Below the pieces are notes generated by a model that did no database searches, was not told the DNA's origin, and saw only the letters and a list, made by a program, of their open reading frames with translations. 17,359 nt of DNA. It comes from JBKBXU01 sp046313675 (GTDB taxonomy: Bacteria > Bacteroidota > Bacteroidia > Cytophagales > Cytophagaceae). Where the stretch lies: positions 1 through 17,359 of the forward strand of contig JBKBXU010000057.1 in the NCBI GenBank assembly GCA_046313675.1, read 5' to 3'. Below are positions 1 through 7,912 of the stretch, in pieces. Each line of letters starts with the position of its first letter. Within the stretch, counting starts at the first letter, position 1. A program made the position numbers and the translations under genes.

Positions 1-2
1 TC

Positions 3-1292
3 CCATTTTTCTCTCTTTCAGGATCCGATTTTGTGGAAATGTTCGTTGGTGTTGGTGCAGCCAGAGTAAGAGACTTATTTAAGCAGGCCAAAGAAAAAGC
101 ACCGTGCATTATATTTATAGATGAAATTGACGCTATAGGGCGTTCAAGGGGTAAAGGCCAAATGCCGGGTTCCAACGATGAAAGGGAAAACACCCTTAAT
201 TCACTCTTAGTTGAGATGGATGGATTTGCAACTGATTCAGGTGTTATTATTCTAGCGGCAACCAACCGTCCTGACGTGCTTGACTCTGCCCTACTAAGAC
301 CAGGCAGATTTGACCGCCAGATTAGTATTGACAAGCCGGATATCGTCGGAAGAGAACAGATTTTCAAAGTGCATTTAAAGCCATTGAAGCTTAATAGCGA
401 AATAGATCCTAAAAAACTTTCGGCTCAAACTCCTGGTTTTGCAGGTGCTGAAATAGCAAACGTTTGTAATGAAGCAGCCCTAATTGCTGCCAGAAAAGAT
501 AAAACCGAAGTAGAAATGATCGACTTTCAGGATGCCATAGACAGAGTTATTGGCGGTCTTGAGAAGAAGAACAAAATCATATCTCCTGAGGAGAAAAAGA
601 TAGTGGCATACCATGAAGCAGGCCATGCGGTAGCAGGTTGGTTCCTGGAACACGCTGACCCATTGGTAAAGGTGAGTATAGTTCCAAGGGGAGTTGCAGC
701 ACTGGGTTATGCACAGTATCTGCCTAAAGAACAATTCCTTTATACCACAGAACAGCTTATTGATGAAATGTGTATGTCCCTGGGAGGAAGAGCGGCTGAA
801 GATATTGTTTTCGGAAGAATTTCAACCGGAGCCCTTAGCGATCTTGAGCGAATTACCAAAATGGCTTACAGCATAGTAACCATGTATGGTATGAACAAAC
901 AAATAGGTAACATCTCTTTTTACGACAGTAAAGAGACTAACCAGTTCAATAAACCATATTCTGAATCAACGGCAGAAACCATTGATAACGAAGTTCGTAA
1001 AATAGTTTCAGACGCTTACGAGAGAACTAAAAAACTTCTGTCAGATAAGAGGAAAGAACTAGAGATTGTAGCTGTTGAACTTCTGAAGAGAGAAATTATT
1101 TTCCAACAAGATCTGGAAGAACTTATTGGAAAAAGGCCTTTTGAAAAGGAAACCACCTACCAGGCCTTTACCCGAAGTACGGGGACGAATGGAACTACCA
1201 CTGATGTTCCGGAAATTAAAGCTCCGGAAACAGATGAAAAATCAGAAAATAAACCGGATGCAAATGCCGGACAAAGCAAGACAGATTCATGA
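3..1292 (+). CDS. ftsH: ATP-dependent zinc metalloprotease FtsH (5' end outside window)
   Basis: Membrane-anchored AAA+ protease that unfolds and degrades damaged or regulatory membrane and cytosolic proteins. The reading frame is open from the left edge, so the N-terminal membrane part and Walker A lie outside; 429 residues are visible. The fragment begins just before the pore-loop stretch FVGVGA. It has the Walker B motif IIFIDEID, the second region of homology with its arginine fingers (ATNRPDVLD...RPGRFDRQ), and the zinc site HEAGH at bases 612-626. The likely third metal ligand is the Asp in GALSDLER (codon 840-842). The C-terminus is a polar, probably disordered tail rich in T, E, K and D. 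The stop overlaps the next start as ATGA, suggesting translational coupling to the LUD gene. The annotated GTG/ATG near base 33-39 is internal, not a real start. The family assignment is essentially certain. Confidence 0.97.
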   Translation, partial: PFFSLSGSDFVEMFVGVGAARVRDLFKQAKEKAPCIIFIDEIDAIGRSRGKGQMPGSNDERENTLNSLLVEMDGFATDSGVIILAATNRPDVLDSALLRPGRFDRQISIDKPDIVGREQIFKVHLKPLKLNSEIDPKKLSAQTPGFAGAEIANVCNEAALIAARKDKTEVEMIDFQDAIDRVIGGLEKKNKIISPEEKKIVAYHEAGHAVAGWFLEHADPLVKVSIVPRGVAALGYAQYLPKEQFLYTTEQLIDEMCMSLGGRAAEDIVFGRISTGALSDLERITKMAYSIVTMYGMNKQIGNISFYDSKETNQFNKPYSESTAETIDNEVRKIVSDAYERTKKLLSDKRKELEIVAVELLKREIIFQQDLEELIGKRPFEKETTYQAFTRSTGTNGTTTDVPEIKAPETDEKSENKPDANAGQSKTDS

Positions 1293-1945
1293 ACCAGGGA
1301 AACTCCAGGGAAATAATCCTTAAGAAAATCAAATTGGCACTAGAAGGCTCAGGAAAAACTCCTGAGCCTCTTGTCAATCTAAACACCGAAGTTTTTGTAA
1401 GACCGGAAGAAAAAGATCTTTCTGTGGTATTTGCGGAAAATCTTATCAAGAATATGGGTGAATTTGTCTTTATAGAAAATGAAGATGAGTTGGTTTCCTC
1501 CTTTCAGGCCTTGCAGTTTAAAAAACACCTGAATAATCTTTATGCTTTTGAACCTTCTATTCTTAAGATATTTAATAATAAAGGGGTAAGTCTGATAAAT
1601 ACGGATATTGATTTTGCAGAAAAAGCAGATGCGGGCATCACTACCTGCGAAGCACTGATTGCCAGAACCGGAAGTATTTTTGTATCTTCCGCAGGGGAAG
1701 CAGGAAGAAGATTAAGCATTTACCCTCCCGTTCATATTGTCATAGCATATACTTCTCAGATTTTGTATGATATTAAGGATGGGATTACCTATCTGAAAAA
1801 GAAATATAAAAGCAATATCCCTTCCATGCTTTCACTTGTTACCGGCCCAAGCAGGACTGCTGACATTGAAAAAACTTTGGTATTGGGAGCTCATGGCCCC
1901 AAAGAATTGATCGTATTTTTAATTGATGATACCCCATCATATTGA
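1289..1945 (+). CDS. LUD domain protein (LutC/YkgG-like)
   Basis: A 218-residue single-domain protein of the LUD (DUF162, LutC/YkgG) family. The diagnostic C-terminal half is clear: ITTCEALIARTGS, then SAGEAGRRLS, then the hallmark GPSRTADIEKTLVLGAHGP. In lactate-utilisation operons LutC works with the iron-sulfur proteins LutA and LutB in oxidising L-lactate to pyruvate. No lutA or lutB is visible here, so a lactate role cannot be assumed. The start codon ATG lies inside the ftsH stop (ATGA), and the 3' end overlaps the lpxH start by 20 nt, so it is almost certainly co-transcribed and co-translated with its neighbours. From general knowledge, a stand-alone LUD gene next to ftsH recurs in Bacteroidetes, and its function there is not settled. 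The family call is firm; the biochemical role is open. Confidence 0.88.
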   Translation: MNQGNSREIILKKIKLALEGSGKTPEPLVNLNTEVFVRPEEKDLSVVFAENLIKNMGEFVFIENEDELVSSFQALQFKKHLNNLYAFEPSILKIFNNKGVSLINTDIDFAEKADAGITTCEALIARTGSIFVSSAGEAGRRLSIYPPVHIVIAYTSQILYDIKDGITYLKKKYKSNIPSMLSLVTGPSRTADIEKTLVLGAHGPKELIVFLIDDTPSY

Positions 1946-2690
1946 ACTGACAGATAATAAGAAGATTTATTTTGCTTCTGACTTTCATTTAGGCATTCCA
2001 AATGAAAAGGAAAGTCGTTTGCGAGAAAAAAAGATTGTAGAATGGCTAAGTTCCATTGAAAAAGACGCTGCAGCTGTATTTCTTGTAGGTGACATCTTCG
2101 ATTTTTGGTTTGAATATAAATATACCGTTCCCAAGGGCTTTGTCAGGCTTCTTGGAAAGCTTGCTGAACTCTCAGACAATAACATCCCCATCTATATTTT
2201 TACAGGAAATCATGATATGTGGATGTTTGACTATTTTCAAAAAGAATTAAATATTCCTATAATACGACATAATATTTCCATCTCGCTGGGAGAAAAAAAA
2301 TTCATGATCGGACATGGAGACGGATTAGGCCCTGGAGATTATTTTTATAAATTTCTCAAGAGGATATTTGCAAACAGCTTCTTTCAGAGAGTTTTCGCTT
2401 TCTTTCATCCTTTTATCGGCATGGGTATTGCTAATACTTGGTCAAAGAAAAGCAGGGACAGCCATACAGGCAAAGATGACAAGTTTTTAGGTGAAGAAGA
2501 ATGGCTTTTTCAGTTCTGCAGAAAAAAAGAAATGGCAGAACATCATGATTTTTATATATTTGGACATCGACATTTGTCGTTAGATATGAAAATATCAGAT
2601 AATAGCCGATACATCAATCTTGGCACTTGGTTAAATGATTCACCTTATACAGTCTTTGATGGTAAAGAGGTCAAAAAATATAATTTTTAG
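1926..2690 (+). CDS. lpxH: UDP-2,3-diacylglucosamine diphosphatase (LpxH-type)
   Basis: Calcineurin-like metallophosphoesterase of 254 residues that would hydrolyse UDP-2,3-diacylglucosamine to lipid X plus UMP, a membrane-peripheral step of lipid A synthesis. All metal-binding blocks are present in order: SDFHLG (about residues 18-23, D19 and H21), GDIFDFW (55-61), GNHD (94-97), GHGDG near residue 127, and GHRH near residue 213. The length is close to the family norm of about 240. I chose the ATG at 1926; a TTG one codon upstream is also in frame but less likely. The gene overlaps the LUD gene by 20 nt, and the signal peptide of the next gene is encoded over its 3' end. Bacteroidetes LpxH proteins are diverged from the E. 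coli form, so a related metallophosphoesterase role is the main alternative. Confidence 0.88.
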   Translation: MIPHHIELTDNKKIYFASDFHLGIPNEKESRLREKKIVEWLSSIEKDAAAVFLVGDIFDFWFEYKYTVPKGFVRLLGKLAELSDNNIPIYIFTGNHDMWMFDYFQKELNIPIIRHNISISLGEKKFMIGHGDGLGPGDYFYKFLKRIFANSFFQRVFAFFHPFIGMGIANTWSKKSRDSHTGKDDKFLGEEEWLFQFCRKKEMAEHHDFYIFGHRHLSLDMKISDNSRYINLGTWLNDSPYTVFDGKEVKKYNF

Positions 2691-3492
2691 CTGTATACTC
2701 TTACTTACAGCATTATTCCGGGCAAGCTATGCCCAGGAGGTGCCAAAACAATGGCCGCACATTCGCTCTGTCAAAACCCCCAAAGTACATAAAGTATCAA
2801 TTGACAGGCATGACTTCCTTTATATAGCCGACGACCGGGGAAATGTTCATAAATACGATACTATTGGCAATTTACTGCTCACCTATTCTCCAAGACAGAA
2901 TAATGAAGTATCCATTCTTGAGGCCTGGAGAAAAGTCAACATACTGGTTTTCAATAGAAATTTTCAGGAATACGTTATTCTGGATCGTTTCCTCACTCAA
3001 AGTCCGATTTACAGACTCCGGGCCGAGCAGATAGGATTTGCCCGTTTGCTGACATATGCCGCAGACAATAACTTATGGATTGTTGATGAAAAAGATTTTA
3101 GCTTAAAAAAATTCAACCTCCGGTTTAATAAAGTTGAAGTTTTAACGCCTTTGGACTTCATACTCAATCCCAGTAAATACGAAATGACATTTATCAGAGA
3201 GTATCAAAATCTGCTATTCATCAGTGATAGAAATTCCGGCATCCTCGTCTTTGACAATTTAGGCAACTTTAAAACCAAATTACCTTTCTTGAATGTCCAA
3301 TACTTCAGCTTCAGAGGCGATGAGTTGTATTTTATTGCCAATGACCGCTTGACTATTTATAATCTCTATTCAAAAAAAGAAGTTGTGCTGGATTTGCCAA
3401 CGCAATTTAAATTCAATTACATGTTACTGATTAAAGACAAGGCCTATGGCTTTACAGCTACCGGAATGGAAGTCTTTGCCTTACCCAAGTAA
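2659..3492 (+). CDS. Exported beta-propeller-like protein of unknown function
   Basis: A 277-residue secreted or periplasmic protein. The start at 2659 gives a standard signal peptide: basic MVKRSK, hydrophobic IIFSCILLLTALF, and cleavage after SYA (about residue 25), with QEVP following. An in-frame ATG at 2635 would add eight residues before it. The start region overlaps lpxH by 32 nt. The mature part has repeating beta-rich units in the style of NHL/WD propellers, for example FLYIADDRGNVHKYD, NNLWIVDEKDFSLKKF, NLLFISDRNSGILVFD and DELYFIANDRLTIYN, each ending in an aromatic or aspartate turn. I see no catalytic motif. It sits 5 nt before the YihY gene, so it is probably part of the same transcript and linked to envelope function, but the actual role is unknown. 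Confidence 0.75.
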   Translation: MVKRSKNIIFSCILLLTALFRASYAQEVPKQWPHIRSVKTPKVHKVSIDRHDFLYIADDRGNVHKYDTIGNLLLTYSPRQNNEVSILEAWRKVNILVFNRNFQEYVILDRFLTQSPIYRLRAEQIGFARLLTYAADNNLWIVDEKDFSLKKFNLRFNKVEVLTPLDFILNPSKYEMTFIREYQNLLFISDRNSGILVFDNLGNFKTKLPFLNVQYFSFRGDELYFIANDRLTIYNLYSKKEVVLDLPTQFKFNYMLLIKDKAYGFTATGMEVFALPK

Positions 3493-3497
3493 TTTTT

Positions 3498-4400
3498 ATG
3501 ACATCAATTACACTCCGCATATGGGTGCAAATTTTTAAGGAGTCCGTCAAAGAATTTCAGCAGGACAATGCCATTCATTATGCGGCAGCTCTTTCATATT
3601 ACACCATTTTTTCGCTACCGCCCATTATAATAATAATCGTTACCATTATGGGTTCAATATTCGGTGAAGATGCGGCAAAAGGTGAGATATATGCGCATCT
3701 AAACCAGTTTATGGGACATGAGAGTGCAATACAACTCCAGGATGTCACCGAAAGAGCCGGGCAACTCAGAAGCACACAGCTTGCCAGATTTATAGGATTC
3801 TTCGTCCTCTTAATTACCTCCACTGGAGTTTTTGTTTCTCTACAAAATGCCTTAAACGTTATTTGGAGAGTAAAAAGCAAACCCAAAAGTGGCATAATTA
3901 AGCTGTTGATTAATAGAGTACTTTCATTCTCAATGATTCTAACCATTGGATTTCTACTATTAGTCTCATTGGTTATTCATGGAGCAATCGTAGGACTTTC
4001 CAATCTGCTTAATGATTTATTCAGTGGCATCACAGTATTTGCCATACAATTCCTCAATTTTACTTTACCCCTAACAATTATCACTTTATTATTTGCTCTC
4101 ATCTTTAAAATTCTTCCGGACGTAAGGATTCGTTGGAAGGAAATTTGGGTGGGCGCAGGTTTTACCGCCCTACTCTTCACGCTTGGGAAATACCTGATCG
4201 GCCTTTATGTTACGCATGTCAACATAGGCTCTGCTTATGGAGCAGCGGGCACAGTATTAGTCCTGCTTACCTGGGTTTTCTATTCCTCTATAATCATCTT
4301 ATTTGGCGCAGAATTCACGAAAGTTTATGCCAAAACCTTTGGACAGGAAATCAAACCGTCCAGTTATGCTGTAAGAATGGAAATGCACTATCTGGATTAA
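3498..4400 (+). CDS. YihY/BrkB family inner-membrane protein
   Basis: A 300-residue polytopic membrane protein of the YihY (BrkB, formerly misnamed RNase BN) family. The N-terminal AALSYYTIFSLPPI segment and the C-terminal signature YGAAGTVLVLLTWVFYSSIIILFGAEFTK are typical. About six hydrophobic segments can be seen, with the first at about residues 27-50 and the last at about 250-275. A conserved stretch SLQNALNVIWRVKSKP lies between the second and third. The molecular role of the family is not established; transport or envelope integrity has been suggested, and ribonuclease activity should not be inferred from old names. The gene starts 5 nt after the propeller gene and is the last gene of the ftsH-led run, followed by an AT-rich 96-nt gap. 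Confidence 0.9.
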   Translation: MTSITLRIWVQIFKESVKEFQQDNAIHYAAALSYYTIFSLPPIIIIIVTIMGSIFGEDAAKGEIYAHLNQFMGHESAIQLQDVTERAGQLRSTQLARFIGFFVLLITSTGVFVSLQNALNVIWRVKSKPKSGIIKLLINRVLSFSMILTIGFLLLVSLVIHGAIVGLSNLLNDLFSGITVFAIQFLNFTLPLTIITLLFALIFKILPDVRIRWKEIWVGAGFTALLFTLGKYLIGLYVTHVNIGSAYGAAGTVLVLLTWVFYSSIIILFGAEFTKVYAKTFGQEIKPSSYAVRMEMHYLD

Positions 4401-4496
4401 AAAAATAATCGTTTTTATTACATTTTTTGAAAACATTTCTATTTCTCCAAAGCTTATTTTAATAAGTAATCAAAATGAGGAAAAGGAGAGTTGGAT

Positions 4497-5039
4497 ATGA
4501 GGTATTTGATTTTATCGTTATTTTCTGCAAGTATTATATTTAGTTCCTGTAGCAGCAACAGTAACCGTTTTGTAAGTTATAAAACCAGCAAGAAAGCTGT
4601 TAATATACATGGGAACGCCTACAGTGAAACCATAGGAGATTTAATGGACAAAAGTCCGGAGCACGCAAGTAAAACTGATTTTCAGGGAGCTTCAGGTCCC
4701 GGAACAGGGCGAAGTATAGCTTCCGGGCAATATGCTCAGGAAAAACTAAAAAGGAGAACTACGCCGACTGAGGTAGCCGATCAGAAAAATAATGTCCGGG
4801 AAAAACCGGTTTCAGAGCCAAAAGAAACTTCTGATTGGGAAGATTATTATGAACAAGAAGATCTTAATGAAGATCCCAATAGTGCAGGCTTTGATTATGA
4901 AGAAGACGTAGAACATTCTGATCGGGACACTGATGGCCAGGCAAGAACAAACAATTCATCTACAGAGGAAGAAACTTCATCTGATGAGTGGGGAGATGAA
5001 TGGGAAGAGGAAACAGATGTAGAACATTTACCTTGGTAA
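4497..5039 (+). CDS. Small acidic lipoprotein of unknown function
   Basis: A 180-residue predicted lipoprotein. The N-terminus MRYLILSLFSASIIFSSC has a hydrophobic core and a lipobox ending in Cys18. Choice of start: a clear Shine-Dalgarno-like GGAG at 4485-4488 sits 8 nt before the ATG at 4497, whereas a TTG at 4491 would be too close. The middle is polar and low in hydrophobic residues (about 20-110). The last 70 residues are strongly acidic with clustered Glu/Asp and many Trp/Tyr, including DWEDYYEQED (from residue 113) and DEWGDEWEEET. The whole mature protein looks disordered, so a calcium- or cation-binding or surface-exposed tail is possible, but this is inference. I do not recognise the family. 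It ends 2 nt before the start of a second small lipoprotein with a related motif. Confidence 0.72.
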   Translation: MRYLILSLFSASIIFSSCSSNSNRFVSYKTSKKAVNIHGNAYSETIGDLMDKSPEHASKTDFQGASGPGTGRSIASGQYAQEKLKRRTTPTEVADQKNNVREKPVSEPKETSDWEDYYEQEDLNEDPNSAGFDYEEDVEHSDRDTDGQARTNNSSTEEETSSDEWGDEWEEETDVEHLPW

Positions 5040-5041
5040 AA

Positions 5042-5446
5042 ATGAAAAAAATAATGCTATCTGCCACACTAATAAGTCTATTATTCAGTTGTGGCGCCCC
5101 AAACCAGACTGCAGGCCCTACACCGGCCTCAGAAACCGGGGCAAGAGTACATACACAGGATATAGACCCGGTTAGAACACATGGCTCGGTAAGCCCTTCC
5201 TCGGAAGGTATTGCCACCAGTGGTAGCCAGGGGCATTCCGGTACAAATCCTGAAGAAGGGAAGTTTAGAGAACCGAACACCCATAATCGAAGAAGCTGGG
5301 AAGATACTTATGGTAGTCCTTTCGACCCAAATGACCGAGTTGATCTCTATGATGGAGGCGGAGAAAGCAAATACGGTCAAAGCGGAAGTACCAATCCAAT
5401 TCAACAACAAAGAAGAGTAGGAAGAGAAAAGGATGAATCCAATTAA
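5042..5446 (+). CDS. Small lipoprotein of unknown function, tandem partner of the preceding one
   Basis: A 134-residue predicted lipoprotein starting MKKIMLSATLISLLFSC, with the acceptor Cys at residue 17. The ATG at 5042 lies 2 nt after the previous stop. An in-frame ATG at 5000 would place 14 polar residues before the signal peptide and is rejected. The mature protein is rich in Gly, Ser, Pro, Asn and Gln and looks disordered, with no hydrophobic core. Residues 86-90 read WEDTY, followed by DPND, mirroring the WEDYY...DPN arrangement of the upstream lipoprotein. The C-terminus is basic (QQQRRVGREK). Two small lipoproteins in tandem, closed by a hairpin at 5449-5484, suggest a short two-gene unit. 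The function is unknown, and I would not assign a family. Confidence 0.68.
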   Translation: MKKIMLSATLISLLFSCGAPNQTAGPTPASETGARVHTQDIDPVRTHGSVSPSSEGIATSGSQGHSGTNPEEGKFREPNTHNRRSWEDTYGSPFDPNDRVDLYDGGGESKYGQSGSTNPIQQQRRVGREKDESN

Positions 5447-5448
5447 AA

Positions 5449-5484
5449 AAGTCCAAAGCCTCTTAATACAAGGGCTTTGGACTT
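5449..5484. terminator. Strong hairpin after the lipoprotein pair
   Basis: A perfect 12-bp inverted repeat: AAGTCCAAAGCC at 5449-5460 and GGCTTTGGACTT at 5473-5484, with a 12-nt loop that could add three more pairs (CTT with AAG) after a bulged T. It begins 3 nt after the stop codon of the second lipoprotein. On the plus strand the run following it is only TTAATATT. The left side is flanked by AAAAAA, so the better U-tract lies on the minus strand. It may stop transcripts from both sides or simply protect the mRNA end. Confidence 0.72.
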
Positions 5485-5543
5485 AATATTATAATAAATT
5501 TGCGTCTTTTATCGCATAAGCATTTTTTTTCCAAACTTTTTGA

Positions 5544-5551
5544 TAATTTTG
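5544..5551 (+). promoter_or_regulatory. Candidate Bacteroidetes -7 element before the TonB-dependent receptor gene
   Basis: TAATTTTG fits the Bacteroidetes -7 consensus TAnnTTTG and lies 22 nt before the GTG start of the receptor gene. No clear TTTG -33 element is found at the expected spacing; only a T-run at 5523-5530 is present there. A second match, TAAATTTG, occurs at 5495-5502. This is a motif match only. Confidence 0.3.
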
Positions 5552-5573
5552 GCAAATAATGTCATGAATTATC

Positions 5574-7910
5574 GTGAAATCAATACTTCTTTCTACAGCT
5601 CTTATATTTTTACATTTTATCTCCCCGGCACAAACCTCCTTTAATATTAAGGGTAAGGTAATTGATGCGCTTTCTAAGGAAGCTTTACCCGGAGCAACAA
5701 TCACCATTAGTGAATTGAATAAAAATGTCATTTCCGACGACAATGGTGAATTTCTTGTAACCTTGCCACAAGGCAAATACACTATTTCTGTTCTTTACCT
5801 TGGCTATCAAACAATAAAAAAAACCATTAATCTTCAGGCAAATGCTCAACTTGAATTTGCCATGCAGTATGAAGAAATGGAGGTCGAAGAAGTGGTAATT
5901 AAGGGAGAAAAAGAAAATGAAAATGTTCAGGCTCCAAGAATGAGCAATGTCCAGATAAACATTGAGGAAATAAAAAAGCTTCCAGCTCTTTTCGGCGAGG
6001 TTGATGTAATGAAAAACCTTCAAATGATGCCGGGCATTCAGGTAGCAGGAGAAGGAAATACCGGCTTATATGTTCGTGGAGGTGGTGCTGACCAAAATCT
6101 GGTTCTTCTGGATGAAGCTCCGGTTTATAATCCTGCCCACTTATTGGGAATCTTCTCAATATTTAATTCTGATGTTCTAAAAAGCGCAGAAATCTACAAA
6201 GGTGGTATACCTGCCCAATATGGAGGTCGACTGTCATCACTTGTGGACATTCATTCAAAAGCCGGAAGTATGGATGGATTTCATGGCTCTGGAGGAATAA
6301 GTAACATCGCCAGCCGTCTGACACTTGAAACACCCATAGTAAAAAATAGAAGTTCTCTACTACTCGCCGGAAGAAGAACGTACATGGATATGTTTCTGAA
6401 GCTTTCTTCTAATCCAGAAATAAGAAACAATACTTTGTATTTTTATGACCTGAACGGCACCTATAGTCATACCATTGACGATAAGAACAAAATATTTATT
6501 TCAGGATATCATGGAAGGGATGTGTTTAGTTTCAGAGATCTTTTTGGGGTCAATTGGGGCAATACCACGGGATCTATTCAATGGAGAAGATATAGAAATG
6601 AGCGTTTTTATTCAAATTGGACACTTGCTTATTCAGGATTTGACTATACTTCAGAATTCGATATGGGCATCCAAAGCCTTGCTTTTACAACAGGCATCAG
6701 AGAATACTTAATTAAAAAAGATTATTTTTTACAGCCAAATAACAGGCACAATCTTGCCTTTGGAACCTTCGCTTCTTACAGAAGGCATTTCCCGGGCAAA
6801 GTTACTCCCGGATCGCCCAATTCCATGTTTCGTGAGCTGGAAATGAACCGGCTTTTCTCACTTGAAAGCGGAGCTTATGCCTCCAACAGGCAAACTATTA
6901 CAAAAAGGTTTGAGGTTGAATACGGGTTACGGTTTACAATCTTTTCTCAACTTGGAAAGGGGGAGGTTTTTACTTATGAAGGCGAACCTGCCAATGGCAT
7001 AATTACAGACACCACGACCTATGAACGTCTGGAATCCATCAAAGATTATTACGGAGTAGAGCCCCGCTTATCAGCCAGGTATACCCTTACTGAGGCCTCA
7101 TCAGTAAAGGCCTCTTACAACCGCACCTATCAATACCTGCATTTAATGTCTAATTCTACGGCTCCTCTACCACTGAATATGTGGATGCCAAGCACCGTAC
7201 ACATACGTCCCCAAAGTGCAGATCAGGTTGCAGCAGGATACTTTCGGAATTTCTTAGATGGTAAAATAGAAACTTCTGTAGAGGCTTATTATAAATACAT
7301 GAACAATGCGGTGGATTTTAAGGATTTCGCACAGATTTTTCTTAATCCTAATATTGAAACGGAAATTCGCCGAGGCGTGGCATGGTCTTATGGACTGGAG
7401 TTCTTTATAAGAAAAATTAAAGGAAAGACAACCGGATGGATCAGTTACACACTTTCAAAAACAGAAAGAAGAATTCCGGGAATAAATCAGGGAATGGTTT
7501 ATCCTGCCGATTTCGACCGTCGTCATAACCTGAATCTTGTACTTACCCATGATCTGTCTAAGCGCTGGAACATCTCAGGAAACTGGGTTTATGGATCAGG
7601 AAGGCCGATGACACTGCCTGCAGCAAGGTATTCTCTGGATTATATGGATGTAAGCTACTACACCGAAAGAAACGCCTATAGAATGCCATCATATCACCGT
7701 ATGGATCTTGCAGTGAATTATAGCAAAGGCCAGAGAGAAGACAGGCGCTGGTATGGAAGCTGGAGCTTATCTGTATATAATGTGTATGGCAGAAAAAATC
7801 CATTCACAATATTCCCACAAGACAAGGCGGATGCGCCTGGAGAAAAAGAAATTGTGATGATTTATCTGTTCAGACAGCTACCTGCACTAACGTATAATTT
7901 TAACTTTTAA
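5574..7910 (+). CDS. TonB-dependent receptor with carboxypeptidase-like regulatory domain
   Basis: A 778-residue outer-membrane receptor that would import a bound nutrient or siderophore using TonB energy. A signal peptide covers residues 1-19 or so. Residues 23-100 form a carboxypeptidase-D regulatory-like beta-sandwich (FNIKGKVID...LPGATITI...GKYTISVLYLGYQT). Then come a possible TonB-box-like EEVVIKG (105-111) and a plug domain at about 125-230, including LQMMPGIQVAGEGNTGLYVRGG and LVLLDEAPVYNPAHL. The rest is a beta barrel ending in aromatic residues (LTYNFNF). The start is a GTG; no in-frame ATG lies nearby. The size matches the shorter receptor type paired with DUF4249 proteins rather than SusC (about 1000 residues). 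The DUF4249 gene follows after 2 nt, so the two form an operon. The substrate cannot be read from the sequence. Confidence 0.93.
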   Translation: MKSILLSTALIFLHFISPAQTSFNIKGKVIDALSKEALPGATITISELNKNVISDDNGEFLVTLPQGKYTISVLYLGYQTIKKTINLQANAQLEFAMQYEEMEVEEVVIKGEKENENVQAPRMSNVQINIEEIKKLPALFGEVDVMKNLQMMPGIQVAGEGNTGLYVRGGGADQNLVLLDEAPVYNPAHLLGIFSIFNSDVLKSAEIYKGGIPAQYGGRLSSLVDIHSKAGSMDGFHGSGGISNIASRLTLETPIVKNRSSLLLAGRRTYMDMFLKLSSNPEIRNNTLYFYDLNGTYSHTIDDKNKIFISGYHGRDVFSFRDLFGVNWGNTTGSIQWRRYRNERFYSNWTLAYSGFDYTSEFDMGIQSLAFTTGIREYLIKKDYFLQPNNRHNLAFGTFASYRRHFPGKVTPGSPNSMFRELEMNRLFSLESGAYASNRQTITKRFEVEYGLRFTIFSQLGKGEVFTYEGEPANGIITDTTTYERLESIKDYYGVEPRLSARYTLTEASSVKASYNRTYQYLHLMSNSTAPLPLNMWMPSTVHIRPQSADQVAAGYFRNFLDGKIETSVEAYYKYMNNAVDFKDFAQIFLNPNIETEIRRGVAWSYGLEFFIRKIKGKTTGWISYTLSKTERRIPGINQGMVYPADFDRRHNLNLVLTHDLSKRWNISGNWVYGSGRPMTLPAARYSLDYMDVSYYTERNAYRMPSYHRMDLAVNYSKGQREDRRWYGSWSLSVYNVYGRKNPFTIFPQDKADAPGEKEIVMIYLFRQLPALTYNFNF

Positions 7911-7912
7911 GG

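Noticed and set aside
3599..3946. 115-codon open frame on the minus strand inside the YihY gene
   Set aside because: Shadow of a strongly supported membrane-protein gene; its translation shows no family features.
3498..4400. Calling the YihY-family protein ribonuclease BN
   Set aside because: That name came from an old misassignment; the sequence is a polytopic membrane protein without nuclease motifs.
4452..4465. Small palindrome CTTATT-TT-AATAAG before the first lipoprotein
   Set aside because: Only six AT-rich pairs around a 2-base centre; not distinguishable from chance.
5000..5041. In-frame ATG 14 codons upstream of the second lipoprotein
   Set aside because: It would put a polar Arg-rich stretch before the signal peptide and overlap the upstream gene; the ATG at 5042 gives a normal lipoprotein start.
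4960..5280. 106-codon minus-strand frame over the lipoprotein pair
   Set aside because: Opposes two genes with good signal peptides and has no recognisable domain or start signal.
5685..6023. 112-codon minus-strand frame inside the receptor gene
   Set aside because: Antisense shadow of the regulatory and plug domains of the receptor.
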